A stretch of 64,000 nucleotides of DNA from Ipomoea triloba (taxonomy: Eukaryota > Streptophyta > Magnoliopsida > Solanales > Convolvulaceae): positions 399,798 to 463,797 of the forward strand of contig NC_044922.1 in the NCBI RefSeq assembly GCF_003576645.1, read 5' to 3'. The first letter of the stretch is position 1. Each line of letters begins with the position of its first letter. The notes below the pieces were generated by a model. It searched no databases. It was not told the DNA's origin and saw nothing but the letters and a program-made list of their open reading frames with translations. The translations under genes were made by a program, and so were the position numbers. Positions 10,521 to 21,915 of the stretch are shown in pieces.

Positions 10521-13500
10521 ATGGGTGATGGGCATGCGTCTTGTTCGAGAAATAGTGATAATAATAATAGTACGGAAATACCGTTAGCGACGGCGTCGGC
10601 GATGTTTCCGGGGTTTCGGTTCTCGCCGACCGACGAGGAGCTAATATCGTACTACTTGAAGAAGAAGCTCGAAGGGAGTGATCGGTGCGTTGAAGTTATC
10701 TCCGAGGTTGAGATATGGAAGCATGAACCTTGGGACTTACCAGGTATTCTCGATCATTTCTTACCATTAATTAATATAATCATGCCATTACTACATATCC
10801 TCGACAACACAAATTTCATTTATCCTATGTAACAACAATCAATTAAAACACCATAAGCCCATGGGATTAGCTAGCACCTCAAGTCATGGGGGGAGGGGGT
10901 TTGAACCTCATCTCAAACATTATTGAAGTTGGGCTCCCCAATTTGGAGTTGAGCTCTCGATCGAGGTTCAATCTCTCGTTTTATCATGCGTACAAAGAGC
11001 CCAACCTAGAAAACTGGTTGATCATTGACCTCGAGTCATGGTTGGATAGCAAGTTCGAACCCACCTCAAATATCATTGAAATTGGATTTTCACTTGGAGT
11101 AATGTATGGGTTGGATTCTTTGTGTGCATAATAAAGACAAGAACGAATTGAAGGCTGCTCATGCAGTCATGCGACACACAAACGACTCTAGGGGCCAGGG
11201 CGGGGAGCGAGAGACTACATTCTTCTAGACTCTCCGGGGAGACTAAGACTAGTCTAGCTAAAGCTAAAAACCTATGTCCCAAAAAGAAAAAACAAATTAA
11301 AACACCCTAGATAAAATTTATTTTGTTTATAATATCTCAAATATTTTCTTAAAAGGGTCCTAAAAGGTGGTAAGATATATAGGTCCACCCAAAAAAGTTG
11401 GCTTTATGTCCCATAATAAAGCAATCCATGCTTTCTTTATTGTACTTTCTGTCAATGCATTTTTCTTTAGGATAGCTTAGCTTTGAAAGTGAAGTAAAAA
11501 GCTCTAAGCTTTAATGTAGACTAGTGTTTCTTTATCTGTAAAAGTTTCCTGACCCTTGAAGAACTTTGAGAGTGAGTGAAATGTTTTCTTTAAATGGTAC
11601 CATGTGTTCTGTTCTTTCCAGAAATAGAGGTGAATTGCAAAAAAATAAAAAAGATACGGAGTATTCTTTTTCCAGCACCCATGTATTGTGTTTAATGATG
11701 TTTTTAACATGGAATGAATTCTAGTTATTACTCAAGGTGTGCGGTAAACTCACCCTGTGACCTTAGTGAAAAAAGATCGTAACGAAGTAAACTAGGGGTC
11801 CGTTTGGAAAGCAGGAAAATGACTTCTGGAAAATGTTTTCCGGAAAATGAGTTATTTGTGTGTTTGGATGTATTATGGAAAACTGTCTTTGTGTGTTTGG
11901 TTCATTTTCTGGAAAATGGATAGAATTGTATAATTAAACATTGTAATTGTTTTATTTAAAATATAAAAAATTATTAATAGTTATTAAAATAATGGTATTT
12001 AATAAAAAAAAAGAATTTATAAAAAAATAAAAATTTAAAAAATTTAAAAAATAAAAATATAATATATAAAAAAATGTAGCAAAGGTTTTCGGCGGTTTCC
12101 CCACCCCCTTGGTCCATGGTCATGGATGATATGGCTTGGTTTTGGTTGAAAACATGCGAAACAGCTATTCTGCGCGATTCCGTAAAATGACTTACGGAAA
12201 AAAATTCCGTAAGTCATTTTCCGGAAAAATTAACTGATTTTCCTTGGTCAACGGAAAACATTTTCCGTTGACCATATTTTCCCGACATTGCCAAACACAG
12301 AAAACTCGGAAAACATTTTTCAGAAGTCATTTTACATGTTACCAAACACACCCTAGATTGCAAAGAATCAATTTTTAATTTGTTATATGGTGGTGAGTAC
12401 AATTCTTGAATGAAAGAAGTGGAAAGGGATCTAGAAAGCTAAAACTGAAAATAAAAGTATTGCTTGAAGAGATTTGGCTCATCTCCTTACCATTTCTTTG
12501 ATGACACACATTCTGGAACTCTTATTGTAGGGTGCTTATCTTGCTTCACTCTTGTCTTTATTCCTGGCTAGGAATATGTCTAGTTGTCTAAGATTTAGGC
12601 CACGGTTTAATGTTATATTGCTCTATTAAGTTATGTGTTTTTATTCTTATGGAAGCAGTGAAGTCTGTGATTCAATCGGATAACGAGTGGTTCTTCTTTT
12701 CTCCTCGAGGAAGGAAGTACCCGAATGGATCACAGAGCAGAAGAGCTACAGAGTCTGGCTACTGGAAGGCCACAGGAAAAGAACGGAATGTGAAGTCTGG
12801 TTCGAATGTGATTGGAACAAAAAGAACCTTAGTGTTCCACACTGGTCGTGCACCTAAAGGACAACGGACACAATGGATTATGCACGAGTATTGCATGAAT
12901 GGGAGATCTCAACCTCAGGTAATATCGAAGTTCCAAATAGTAGTATAGTCCAATTTCTGATTGATATCATTCTTGACAGAGCGTTTTATTGTTAGTGGCA
13001 TGTAAATATCAATGCTGGCCTCGTTCTACTAATTGAAGCATGTGTTCCATCTCAACTAAAAGTCTAAGCTGATAGTTGGATTGCACGTTTATGTTTATAT
13101 ATTATATATATGCGCAACACTACTCACAATTCAATGAAACATTCATATGTGAAGTTCACTCTGGTTCCTTTTTGATCACTAGGATTCAGTGGTAGTTTGT
13201 CGCCTTCGGAAGAATAATGAGTTCCATTTGAATGAGGCTCCAAGAAATCAGATGAACAATTCCAATGCCAATAATAGTACGACAGCTTTATCCGGGGCAG
13301 ATCCTGCTGGGAGTTCGGGCGGGGTAAATGCAGGGGAAAGCTGCTCAAAGGAGTGTAGCAGCAGTTTCAATTCTCACTCGGTTGAGCAGATTGATTCCGA
13401 TTCTGATTCGGATGAAAAGCTGGTTAATGAAATCTCTCTACACCATCCGCCCGGGCATCAAAAGGTCTTTTAATTTCTTTATATTTTTACATCCACTCGG

Positions 13501-14072
13501 TTTCTATGTTATTTCTTTTTTAGCACAACATGCCATGCTAGCTTGTGTTCGTGCAACGTAACGATTGTGTTTGGTCAATGGTCACTCTTGTTTTGTTTAC
13601 TTTGTGGAACAAACTAGCAGGCTATGCCTCTCTTATGATGATGATGCATACACATGAATTCCAGGACTTTTTCGACGCAGAAGACTGGTTTGCAGACATA
13701 ATGAAAGACGACATTGTTAAGCTCGACGATTCTTCGCTCAATCCCTGTCTGGATGCCTTGCCAGCAGCTACCACTACGAAGCCCGAACCAGAACCACAGC
13801 AAAACCAGGCGACGGCTGCTCAAGGCTTTACACCCGACCTGTTCCCCTTTCAAGGCACAGCAAACCGGAGGCTTCGACTGAGAAAGGAAGCTGCTCGAGG
13901 CGAGCCATTCCAACTTGACAAGCAACAGCTGTTGCCGAGGCGTTTAGTTAGCATGATGTCCCGGGGGAGGATAAAGCACTGCTCGATTTATGTATGTTTC
14001 CTCAGCCTTATAATTCTGCTGTTTTGCTGTTCTGGTTTGCTTCTTCGTTTGGAGAATCTGATGAACAAGTAA
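10521..14072 (+). CDS. Membrane-tethered NAC transcription factor (NTL8/ANAC089 type)
   Basis: Four exons (10521-10743, 12659-12918, 13183-13464, 13665-14072) join in phase to 390 residues. The NAC domain spans about residues 29-180: [86 protein letters not shown] and MHEYCM. The middle is Ser/Asn-rich. The last 29 residues hold one hydrophobic segment (about 363-383, [18 protein letters not shown]) followed by a short charged tail. This is the layout of NTL factors (ANAC040/NTL8, ANAC060, ANAC089), which are held on membranes until stress releases the N-terminal part. An alternative exon 2 acceptor three bases upstream (12656) would add one residue; the chosen one gives the canonical DLP-x-KSVI spacing. 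Intron 1 is 1.9 kb and carries transposon relics. Confidence 0.93.
10875..11310. repeat. Repeat-derived patches in NAC intron 1
   Basis: Two similar patches carry GTCATGG...GGTTTGAACC (about 10883-10910) and GTCATGG...AAGTTCGAACCCACCTCA (about 11034-11070). Both contain a B-box-like word, and each is followed by CATTGAAnTTGG. A GC-rich patch with a loose A-rich end (11137-11300) follows. They look like degraded SINE copies; boundaries are unclear. Confidence 0.4.
11803..12354. mobile_element. Harbinger/Tourist-like MITE in NAC intron 1
   Basis: It begins GGGGTCCGTTTGGAAAGCAG and ends with TTACCAAACACACCC, which is the inverted counterpart. Inside, the words GGAAAATGACTTCTGGAAAA near the left and AACATTTTTCAGAAGTCATT near the right continue the inverted repeat. 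GGGnnTGTTTGG termini are typical of plant PIF/Harbinger and Tourist elements. CTA/TAG flank the ends and could be the 3-base target duplication. There is no transposase. A related truncated copy lies at 57.80-57.98 kb. Confidence 0.7.
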
Positions 14073-15034
14073 ATGGTTTAGATGTCTTCTGCTTCTAAGG
14101 ATGAAGGACAGACATAATAGAAATGTGCTTTTCTATATATGATATAGTCAGCAATTGATTAACATATGACTGTACATTATATTACTGTTCTTTGTACTTG
14201 TAAATGTAATTCTAATCTAAATGGTAAGAGATGATCCTTATGACTGGTGTATCATATGTTCTAACACTTGCAGACACAGACCAAAGTTTCCTTAAAAATA
14301 TTTTAGGTAAACCACATCAACAATGTCTTAAAAAGAGGTGGTCCGATTCTCTCTAGTAAGAATCAAAAAACTGAATCAGTGAGTTAAGTCCATGCAGAGA
14401 AAAAGCATGTCATTGTTCCTCTTTTTTCAGCATATTGTTAAATTATAATAAATGACTCAAAGTTTCGCGTCGTCAAATAATCCTAATAAGTTTCATTTAT
14501 AGTTTTAGTTATGGAGTAATATTTTTTCTTTATTAATTTGTGATAAGTACCCCGGCCCATTTCATGGAGGAACCTATCAACTTCAATTTGGTTGCTGTAA
14601 ATTGTTGTCTTGTTTATTAATCTATTGACAGAGAGGTCAAGTAGATGGTGATAATTTTATCATTGTTGAGTTAAACCTAAAATACCTAACCTATCCAATT
14701 TCATTGAGTGATTTTTATTATGGATTAATGCTCTTACATAGAATTTTGGTTCAAAAATTCAAAGCTTAATTTGTTGGAGATGTTGATTAAGAATTTAAGA
14801 TATAGTGCAGAATTGAATGAAACATTGTTATGGTTTATAAGCTAACATGATATACTAATTGGAAATTAAATTTTTGTTAGTTGTACATCACTATAATCAC
14901 TCTAACTCGTATATAATATGATTCACGATTGATATATAAACTAATAAACGTTTATTGATTTGTACATGATGAATAATATTTTATTAGTAACAACTCCTCA
15001 CATAATTAAATGGTGACTCAAAATAGACATTCAT

Positions 15035-15190
15035 TTATTGCCCAAGGGATAGTCAAGTAGGTGGAATGTATCAGAAGGTCATGAATTTGATTCTTGGTCG
15101 GGTCCGTTGCACTGGTCTCCCTAATGTGATTTACCTCTCTTGTGTGGTTTGCGCACTATTATTACCTAGGAGTAGGATATATCAAATGCA
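15035..15190 (+). mobile_element. tRNA-derived SINE-like repeat
   Basis: An A-box-like word (GATAGTCAAGTAGGTGGA, about 15050-15067) is followed by GAAGGTCATGAATTTGATTC (B-box-like, about 15074-15093). The body then runs through GGTCGGGTCCGTTGCACTGG. Order and spacing fit a polymerase III promoter of a SINE. Confidence 0.55.
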
Positions 15191-15278
15191 CACTCTGGAG
15201 TAGTGACAAAATTTCTGTCTTCACCAGTATATATATATATGCTACAAGGGGTTAGTTTACTCGATCAAATAATAATAT

Positions 15279-15545
15279 TCCATCCGTCCCATTTTATGTG
15301 TCGATTCGCGGTTAACAATGCTTGACTGAAGTTAATTTTAATTCGATTTTTCATAATATTAAGTTCGGTATTAGTATACAAAATTTATATATTTAGAAAC
15401 TATACTAAAAGTACTATTAAACACAAAAAAAAAATCAAATTTAAAAATAAGTAGAAAATAATAAAGAAAATAAACAAAGTAGAAAAAGTTAGTTTGACCA
15501 ATGAATAGTAAGTAGGACAGATAAAATGGGACAGAGAGAGAGAGA
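15279..15545. mobile_element. Stowaway-like MITE
   Basis: The left end reads CCATCCGTCCCATTTTATGT and the right end is its inverted match, ATAAAATGGGACAGAGAGAG. CTCCCTCCGTCCC-type ends define Stowaway (Tc1/mariner-derived) MITEs in plants. The internal sequence is AT-rich and non-coding. The length, about 265 bases, fits the family. Confidence 0.8.
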
Positions 15546-15784
15546 GTATATGATAATACGTTAAAGAGGTATTAGCACAAGAATTTGTATTGTCATTAAT
15601 CAAGCATTCAGAAACTCAATTCAATGCAACCAACCTGTCAACATGTTAATTGGTGTACCAATTAAGGTTTAATATTATATATCTCAAAATTATAAGATAA
15701 TATCATAGAAATAGTTCTAGCTACACACATATTGCACCATATACTGAAGTACTAAATACATTGTTTCACAATCCAAATCGAATT

Positions 15785-15890
15785 GGTCGAAAGTTGGTTT
15801 GATAACCACAAGGTTTTAAATTCGATACCTTGTGGAAGTTGTTTATTGACCTTTGCTAGCTAAGGTCATAGGACAAGTTTCATCATAACG
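15785..15890 (+). mobile_element. SINE-like fragment
   Basis: TGGTCGAAAGTTGG (A-box-like, about 15785-15798) is followed by AAGGTTTTAAATTCGATACC (B-box-like, about 15810-15829). Degraded; ends not defined. Confidence 0.45.
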
Positions 15891-15924
15891 CACATTCAGA
15901 TTGCAGTACGCAAGTATAAAGAAC

Positions 15925-16110
15925 ATGTTAGCGTAGTTGTATGCTAGGGCGTTTGATCTTGATGATAAAATAAAATACTCCAATAGATCAAAAGTTTGAT
16001 TCTTGTAAATTGCAAATATATGTTACTGCAATTTAAGGTTCGCTCATGTTGAAGCGCTTGATCTTGACGAGGACAATAACAAAAAACAAAAAAAAAAAAA
16101 AAAAACTCTA
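15925..16110 (+). mobile_element. SINE-like repeat with poly(A) tail
   Basis: TTAGCGTAGTTGTATGC (A-box-like, about 15928-15944), then a B-box-like AAAGTTTGATTCTTG (about 15990-16004), a body, and a long A-rich tail at 16078-16105. Promoter boxes plus a poly(A) end support a retroposed SINE. Confidence 0.5.
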
Positions 16111-16601
16111 ATAATAGTAGAGATCAAAAATCAAATTAAAGTTGGAATTGGCATCACTGTACTGCATTATATTAATCAGGCTGATGAGGCAACTTGGACA
16201 TAATAACTCCCTAGTCCATGCACACAAGCTAGGGAGTTGGCATTAGGTATTGCACTATTGCATGCTATATTTAATCGCCATAATTTAGAAAACCACCAAA
16301 TCATCAAGAAGCACATATATATGATCTTAGCTAGCTAGGTTGTTGTTCTACCCACTTTCAAATGATGAGGTTGTGAAAAAACTTGGTAGTTTTAATTTAG
16401 TGGGTATACTATAACAACAGCCACTATATCTTTTAATGATGGATCTACACCCTTTGATTTGAGTAATTGGCATCAAAATATAATTCAGAAAATCTATTTA
16501 TTTTTTAAAAAAAAAAATGATAAGTAACACGCACTTTACGCATTGCTACTCTACAACATATAATATTTAATCACAATTAATTCTTCTCTCCAACTACTCC
16601 T

Positions 16602-16608
16602 TATATAA
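16602..16608 (+). promoter_or_regulatory. TATA box of the GIR-like gene
   Basis: CTTATATAAACC lies about 130 bases before the ATG at 16732 and matches the plant TATA consensus. The spacing leaves a leader of about 95 bases. Confidence 0.55.
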
Positions 16609-16731
16609 ACCCCAGCAGTTCCCACACTTGGTGGCACATTTCCGACAATTTCCTTAATTTTTCCGAACTAAAATACGCTAACGTTGTCATCTTCGAACAG
16701 AACGGAAGTATTCAACATCGTACTCCGTACG

Positions 16732-17082
16732 ATGTCTAAGCATTCATCACCACAACACAAAAAGATGAGCCACGTCGACGAAGAGCCAACACCGGAACTC
16801 GACTTGAAGCTCAACCTATCACCGCCAGGGACCACTGCCCCTACTCCTCCTCCTTCGCCGCCGCCTCTCGGATCACCTTCTTCTTCTTCTGTAGAGCGAT
16901 CGCCGTCGTGGTCGTGCGTGTCTCGGGAGTTGAGCCCCTCGGCGGATGACACCAACGCCGCCGGCGAGGTCCCCATGATGGTGGTTGGCTGCCCTCGGTG
17001 CCTAATGTATGTTATGGTGTCAGAGACGACTAATCCAAAGTGCCCCCAGTGCAACAACACGGACTTGCTTGATTTTAAGTAA
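16732..17082 (+). CDS. GL2-interacting repressor (GIR1/GIR2)-like protein
   Basis: A single exon encodes 116 residues, starting at the first ATG of the frame. Residues 23-29 are LDLKLNL, an EAR motif of the LxLxL type that recruits TOPLESS co-repressors. A Ser/Pro-rich linker follows. The C-terminus is the conserved GCPRCLMYVM...PKCPQC...LLDF block, with Cys87/Cys90 and Cys104/Cys107 as a possible zinc-binding pair of CxxC motifs. This matches GIR1 and GIR2 of Arabidopsis, small adaptors that bind the homeodomain protein GLABRA2 and TOPLESS to repress root-hair genes. The family call is firm from the two ends; the GL2 partnership is by homology only. A 132-residue reading from 16684 starts at a TTG and is not used. 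Confidence 0.88.
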   Translation: MSKHSSPQHKKMSHVDEEPTPELDLKLNLSPPGTTAPTPPPSPPPLGSPSSSSVERSPSWSCVSRELSPSADDTNAAGEVPMMVVGCPRCLMYVMVSETTNPKCPQCNNTDLLDFK

Positions 17083-18903
17083 TTGAATGTGTTCGATTTG
17101 GGAATTGAGAATCAAATACTTAATAATAGTAATGGACTTGGTGGTGCAGAGTGAAATTTGAAAGTATTTTTCATATTACAATGTTTGAATCATGATTATT
17201 AACATATTATATATGGATTTGGACTTCAATAAACAAGCCCAATTGTCCACTTCTCACCCCTATATTTTTCTTGCATTTTACTAAACAAGTTATAAATTTA
17301 GTGTTATATTTAATTTACAATGCATACTATAAGTCGTTGAAATTAATTAAGCTAAGGGTTAAGAACTAAGGTGGGTGAGCTATTCTAAGCCTTCAAGTGT
17401 GAGTTGGTCATCTTGGTGGACTAGAAATTTATTGACTCAACCCAACTTTATACTAGGTATTTCATATTTATTGGGTCAACCTCTCAATATAATTTTTTGA
17501 AATAAAATAAAATAAAATGTCAACCATCTAATAAATCATATTTTAAAAATAATAAACTAAGTTCTCAATAAATTAGTCTATCTCTATATTGTAACATTTG
17601 ACCAGTAGTTATGTCGGGTGAACCTGGGTCTAAAAATGACGAGGTTTTTTTTTTTTTACTAAACATATTGGTCTGAAATGTGGAACACAAACTCTACATT
17701 CACATACACTATACTCTACATTCACAATTTGTAAACTCCACATTCACACATTATAGGATTATATGTTTAGTAACTATATTACCACTGTTATGCATTCACA
17801 TTACACATTCAAAACTCTATATTCACAGGTCCTATATATACTCCATATTCACAACTTGAGAACTCCACATTCACACATTACAGGGCTACAAGTTGCTAGA
17901 ACTTCTTAACTCTATTACAGATTCACACATGCATAACTCTACATTCACGATTTCTATACTCCATATTCACAATTTGAAACCTCCACATTCACACATTTCT
18001 GGGCAACTCTACATCCACACAATCATAAGTCTACATTCACGATTTCTATACTCTACATTCACACTTTAAAACCTCTACATTCACACATTTTTGGACAACT
18101 CTATATTCAGTAATATGGTTACTAATTATAAAAAAAAAAGAAAAAAAAAAGACAAAACGACGTAGTTTTGGACCTGAGTCCACAGCATAATTTGCGCATT
18201 TGACTCAACACCTCAAATCAGTATAAATGTATAATATCTTATCTTAGCTTAGCAAAAACATGCTTATGTACAAAAGATCTATCTGATAACTGCAGACACA
18301 TAATATATTAAAAACAGACACTTAGGACATCCTCAATAGTGAGATTTTTGAGGTACCAAATAAGAGAGAGAAGAAGAAAAAAAGAAAAAAAAATTGTTTA
18401 ACACACAATGAAAAAGAAAAAACACTGCAATGACGCGCCAGTTGGGCGCCATTGTGCGCGAAATGCGCACATGTGTGACTGTTTTTCCTATTTCTCTGTG
18501 CTGTAGGACTCACAAAATTCCATTGTTTGCCAAAAGACTTTATATTTTCTCTTTCCTCCTCGACATCACAAATGTTATTCTAAAAAACTGTGCAAAATGT
18601 ACTATTGAGACAAAGTAATACTAAAAAATGCAAATTGGGACTGGCCTTAAATACTATTTTAAACTAAAGTAAACAAGGTAAGATATACTCTTATCCATAA
18701 TATAATTTGCCAAATTCTATCCAATTTACTATTATTAGATAATGAAACGGACTCAACTCATTTTGATGACTAAATTTCTAAATAATTGTATTGCCCTAAG
18801 TCTCCTTTCATATTCTTCCTGAGTGGATCCCTTTGCAGTCGCGTTCTTCCCAAACCCCCCTCCCAAGATTTGATCTTTACGCCTTTAATCTCTGGCCCAG
18901 AAA
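17083..18903. other. Intergenic region GIR-like to UEV1
   Basis: It holds the 3' flank of the GIR-like gene, a transposon-like array of CTACATTCACA words (17618-18180), and a possible MITE remnant (about 18325-18650) whose ends are too weak to assert. The UEV1 promoter occupies the last 200 bases. Confidence 0.5.
17618..18180. repeat. Array of 'CTCTACATTCACA' words between inverted ends
   Basis: Between 17680 and 18115 the words CTCTACATTCACA, CTCCACATTCACACATT and CTCCATATTCACAATTTG recur at irregular steps of about 20-35 bases, some 15 or more times. The flanks are an imperfect inverted pair: ACCTGGGTCTAAAAATGACG plus a T run on the left, and an A run plus ACGACGTAGTTTTGGACCTG on the right. 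The whole looks like a non-autonomous DNA transposon with an internal satellite. No coding capacity is visible. Confidence 0.65.
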
Positions 18904-20433
18904 ATGGCACTCGGTTCAGGAGGATCTAGTGTTGTCGGTAAATTATCACCTCAATTTTTAGATTTCCTATTACATGGTTCAATTTTGAGATTATGCATAC
19001 ATCGTATGTCTATGATTGTTCTAATACTATAATTATCTATTTGGTACCTGTATCCGATGTTTCATATAAACTATCTCGATGAGTGCTTGTTTTCCCCCGA
19101 GTGTCGAAGTGGATTCTATCAAAATCGGAGCTTTAGTGTTATTCTTTTTTTTTCTTTTTTCTTTTTATTTACTTTGTGTTCTCTTTTTACTGTTTTTTTG
19201 GTTCAATTTTTCCTTAAATGAGATTCTATGTCTTTTTATTTCGTTATGGTTTAGTAGGTGATTTAAGTGTTTTATGTGAAAGCTGGGGACTTTTGTATAT
19301 CTTGTTTACTTTTAGTTGTATGTCAATTTGTGTAATTTAATTGGAACAGGGGTGGAATGCTAGCTGTTTGAGAGTTTGAATTGTTTGGATGCCAATCCAG
19401 ATTTCTTTTACAGTTCTTTACCAATTTGTAATGCTTCTGCTACCATGAAAAGTTTATTATTGCTATAACTTAGACTCGATCAACATCTGTCCATGTTTGT
19501 GATGCAGTTCATGCCATATTTTCATGTCATTTTGTATTCTATTATACTTTAGAATCATTAACGTATTGGAATTTGTTGTCGTTCTGCAGTTCCTCGCAAT
19601 TTTAGGTTGCTTGAGGAGCTTGAACGGGGGGAGAAAGGTATTGGAGATGGTTCTGTCAGCTATGGAATGGACGATGCTGATGATATTTACATGCGTTCTT
19701 GGACGGGTACCATAATTGGTCCTCATAACGTAAGCTGTTTGTTTAAATAGTTCTTCACTTCTTTCTTTTGCTCTTTCAGATTCTTAAGAACTTCTGGATT
19801 GGGATTTTGTGTTAGTGCATAAGCAAAGATGAGATTTTTTTTTCTTGTTTGCTCTTCAATATTTATTTGGCACAGGGATTGGCAGTATGTATGTAGGTTG
19901 CACTAACGGTCTTGATTTCTGGTTTGCCATGTGGTTAGAAGTTTACTAACATTCTTTTCCAGACCGTGCACGAGGGACGTATTTATCAACTCAAGCTGTT
20001 TTGTGACAAAGATTATCCCGAGAAGCCTCCAACCGTGCGCTTCCATTCACGTGTCAACATGACTTGTGTGAACCCTGAGACTGGAGTGGTAAGGAAGTAT
20101 TTTATATTGGTCGCACTCTTATTATCTTATAGTCTTACATCGATTGTTTTTGTGTGTGCGATTTGCGAGGAATAGATGTCTTTGTAGTATTGTGTTTCAA
20201 TGCAATTCTTTATGGTGTTATCCTGTTACACAGTCTAACCCATAAGTCGGGAAAATGTGAAGTCACATTCAAGAATTTATGAAATTTGCCAGGTGGAAGC
20301 AAAGAAGTTCGGTATGCTGGTAAGTTGGCAGCGTGAGTACACGATGGAGGGCGTATTGACACAGTTGAGAAAAGAAATGGCTGCACCACACAACCGAAAG
20401 CTCGTTCAACCCCCAGAAGGAACCTTCTTCTGA
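18904..20433 (+). CDS. UEV1: Ubiquitin-conjugating enzyme variant UEV1 (MMS2-like)
   Basis: Four exons (18904-18937, 19590-19729, 19963-20088, 20293-20433) join in phase to 146 residues, the usual length of plant UEV1C/UEV1D. Conserved blocks are [77 protein letters not shown] and the C-terminal [14 protein letters not shown]. As in all UEVs, the catalytic Cys of true E2 enzymes is absent. The protein acts as partner of UBC13 (UBC35/36 in Arabidopsis) to build Lys63-linked ubiquitin chains used in DNA damage tolerance and signalling. The first exon encodes only 11 full codons, as usual in this family. No anomaly is seen. Confidence 0.96.
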
Positions 20434-21915
20434 TCGCGTTAGCCACGAGAAGCGCCTGCCTGTCTGCATCATCGAAAGCTGGGCAACAACAGGCTCGATT
20501 TCTCGTATGCATGCGCGCCGTAAATAGTTCTCCTTCATGTTCTAATGACTAGTGTTGTGTATCTTGCAACAGCTTTAATTTCTGTGTACCTTCTGACTTG
20601 TGTGTTTATGTTGAGTTCAATTAATGTCAAAGGGGATTGTTATTATGATACCCATTGTTCTACTCTCTAGTGCTGCTTATGTTTAAGGATTCCCATCCAG
20701 GTTTGCTTTCTTAATTTATATGAAAGTCCACAATCGCTACTCAAAGGTACTTTTTTGGCTAAAGTCTGTTTTTTGGCTAAAGTCTGTCTTGTGATCTAGG
20801 CCGGATGGAAGAAAACTGAATGGTGCCAACTTATCTCTCAAATATGAAATATATCCAATAGAATAATGACACTAGTTTTTTGTAAGGATACACGAGGCCT
20901 ATCGATATGAGTGGTATGATTGAGCTGATGGCTTGATGGAGCGGTTGGGTGACTTCACGAGTAGTCATTGTGCGTATTTATACCCATCAGTGTCACAATT
21001 AATTTGTTAAAAATAAAAATTACCATTCATACAATAATATTTAGAGGGAAGAATAAGAGTAGTTTTACCTTACAAGTGGGAAAGAAGTCACCATATGGTA
21101 ACATTTCTTCAAAGCAACATGCATGTTTACCGCTAGCTTTGATAAGCTAATGAAAGTAACATTTCCCACTACTCCACTAGGACAGCTTAGGAAATTAATT
21201 AGTATCGTAATCTCATTTACACCCTTAGACTAATTCTATTAACGTCGGGATAAAAAGTAAAAAAAAAAAAAAAAAAAGCTCATATAAGCGCTCCAGATGC
21301 AGTTATGTTGGGGCCGCTTTGGGCAGGCCATGCCACGGGCGTCTTTACAACAGAAAATAAAATATATTGTTATAATATTGACACGCTTGTGCTGGGGCGT
21401 TGGGTTGGCCATGCCATGGGCATCTTTACAATAAAAGTAACACATATTGACGCGTATACAACATTGATGGACACTTGTATACACTAATAAAACAAAATTT
21501 TAATTAAGGAAACCAAGATTCCTTAGTAAAATTAATTCATTCTTAATTAAAATTAAATTTTGATTCTTTCTTTCTTTCTTTCATGGGAACAGTTACTATT
21601 CCTTTCATGCAGATAGAGAAAAAGAAAATGGAATGTATTACAGTACGAAAATAAGACTATATACACAATGTTTTATTTTGATGTGGTAATCACACATTAA
21701 AATTCACATATATACCAAATACATTAGAATCTGCTCCGAATAAGACCTAATCTCGAGAATCTGTCTGTTAAGTTTCAGTTTCGAGAATAGGATACAATAT
21801 AATAATAATAATAATAATATGAAAAACATGAGCCTTAATTCACACTTAATAGGATGAATAAAGAAAAATTAAATTTAGTTCAATTCACACTTATTGCTGC
21901 CGGCCAAACGGAGCC
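20434..21915. other. Convergent intergenic region UEV1 / OVATE
   Basis: This is the only place in the window where two neighbouring genes point towards each other. It contains two partial copies of a motif around GCCATGCCAnGGGCnTCTTTACAA (21327-21351 and 21408-21432), simple A-rich and TAA repeats (21260, 21800-21817) and no gene. Confidence 0.6.

Larger units (their letters stand above)
14073..16600. other. Intergenic region NAC to GIR-like gene
   Basis: AT-rich DNA with a Stowaway-like MITE (15279-15545) and three SINE-like repeats (listed separately). I see no coding exon. Confidence 0.55.

Noticed and set aside
10744..12658. Hidden exon in the long NAC intron 1
   Set aside because: The NAC domain is continuous from exon 1 to exon 2; the intron holds only repeats and the MITE.
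16668..17060. 130-codon - strand open frame
   Set aside because: Antisense of the GIR-like coding exon, which has both conserved family ends.
18325..18650. Possible MITE with ends GACATCCTCAATAGTGAG / GGGACTGGCC
   Set aside because: The ends pair only weakly and no target duplication is visible.
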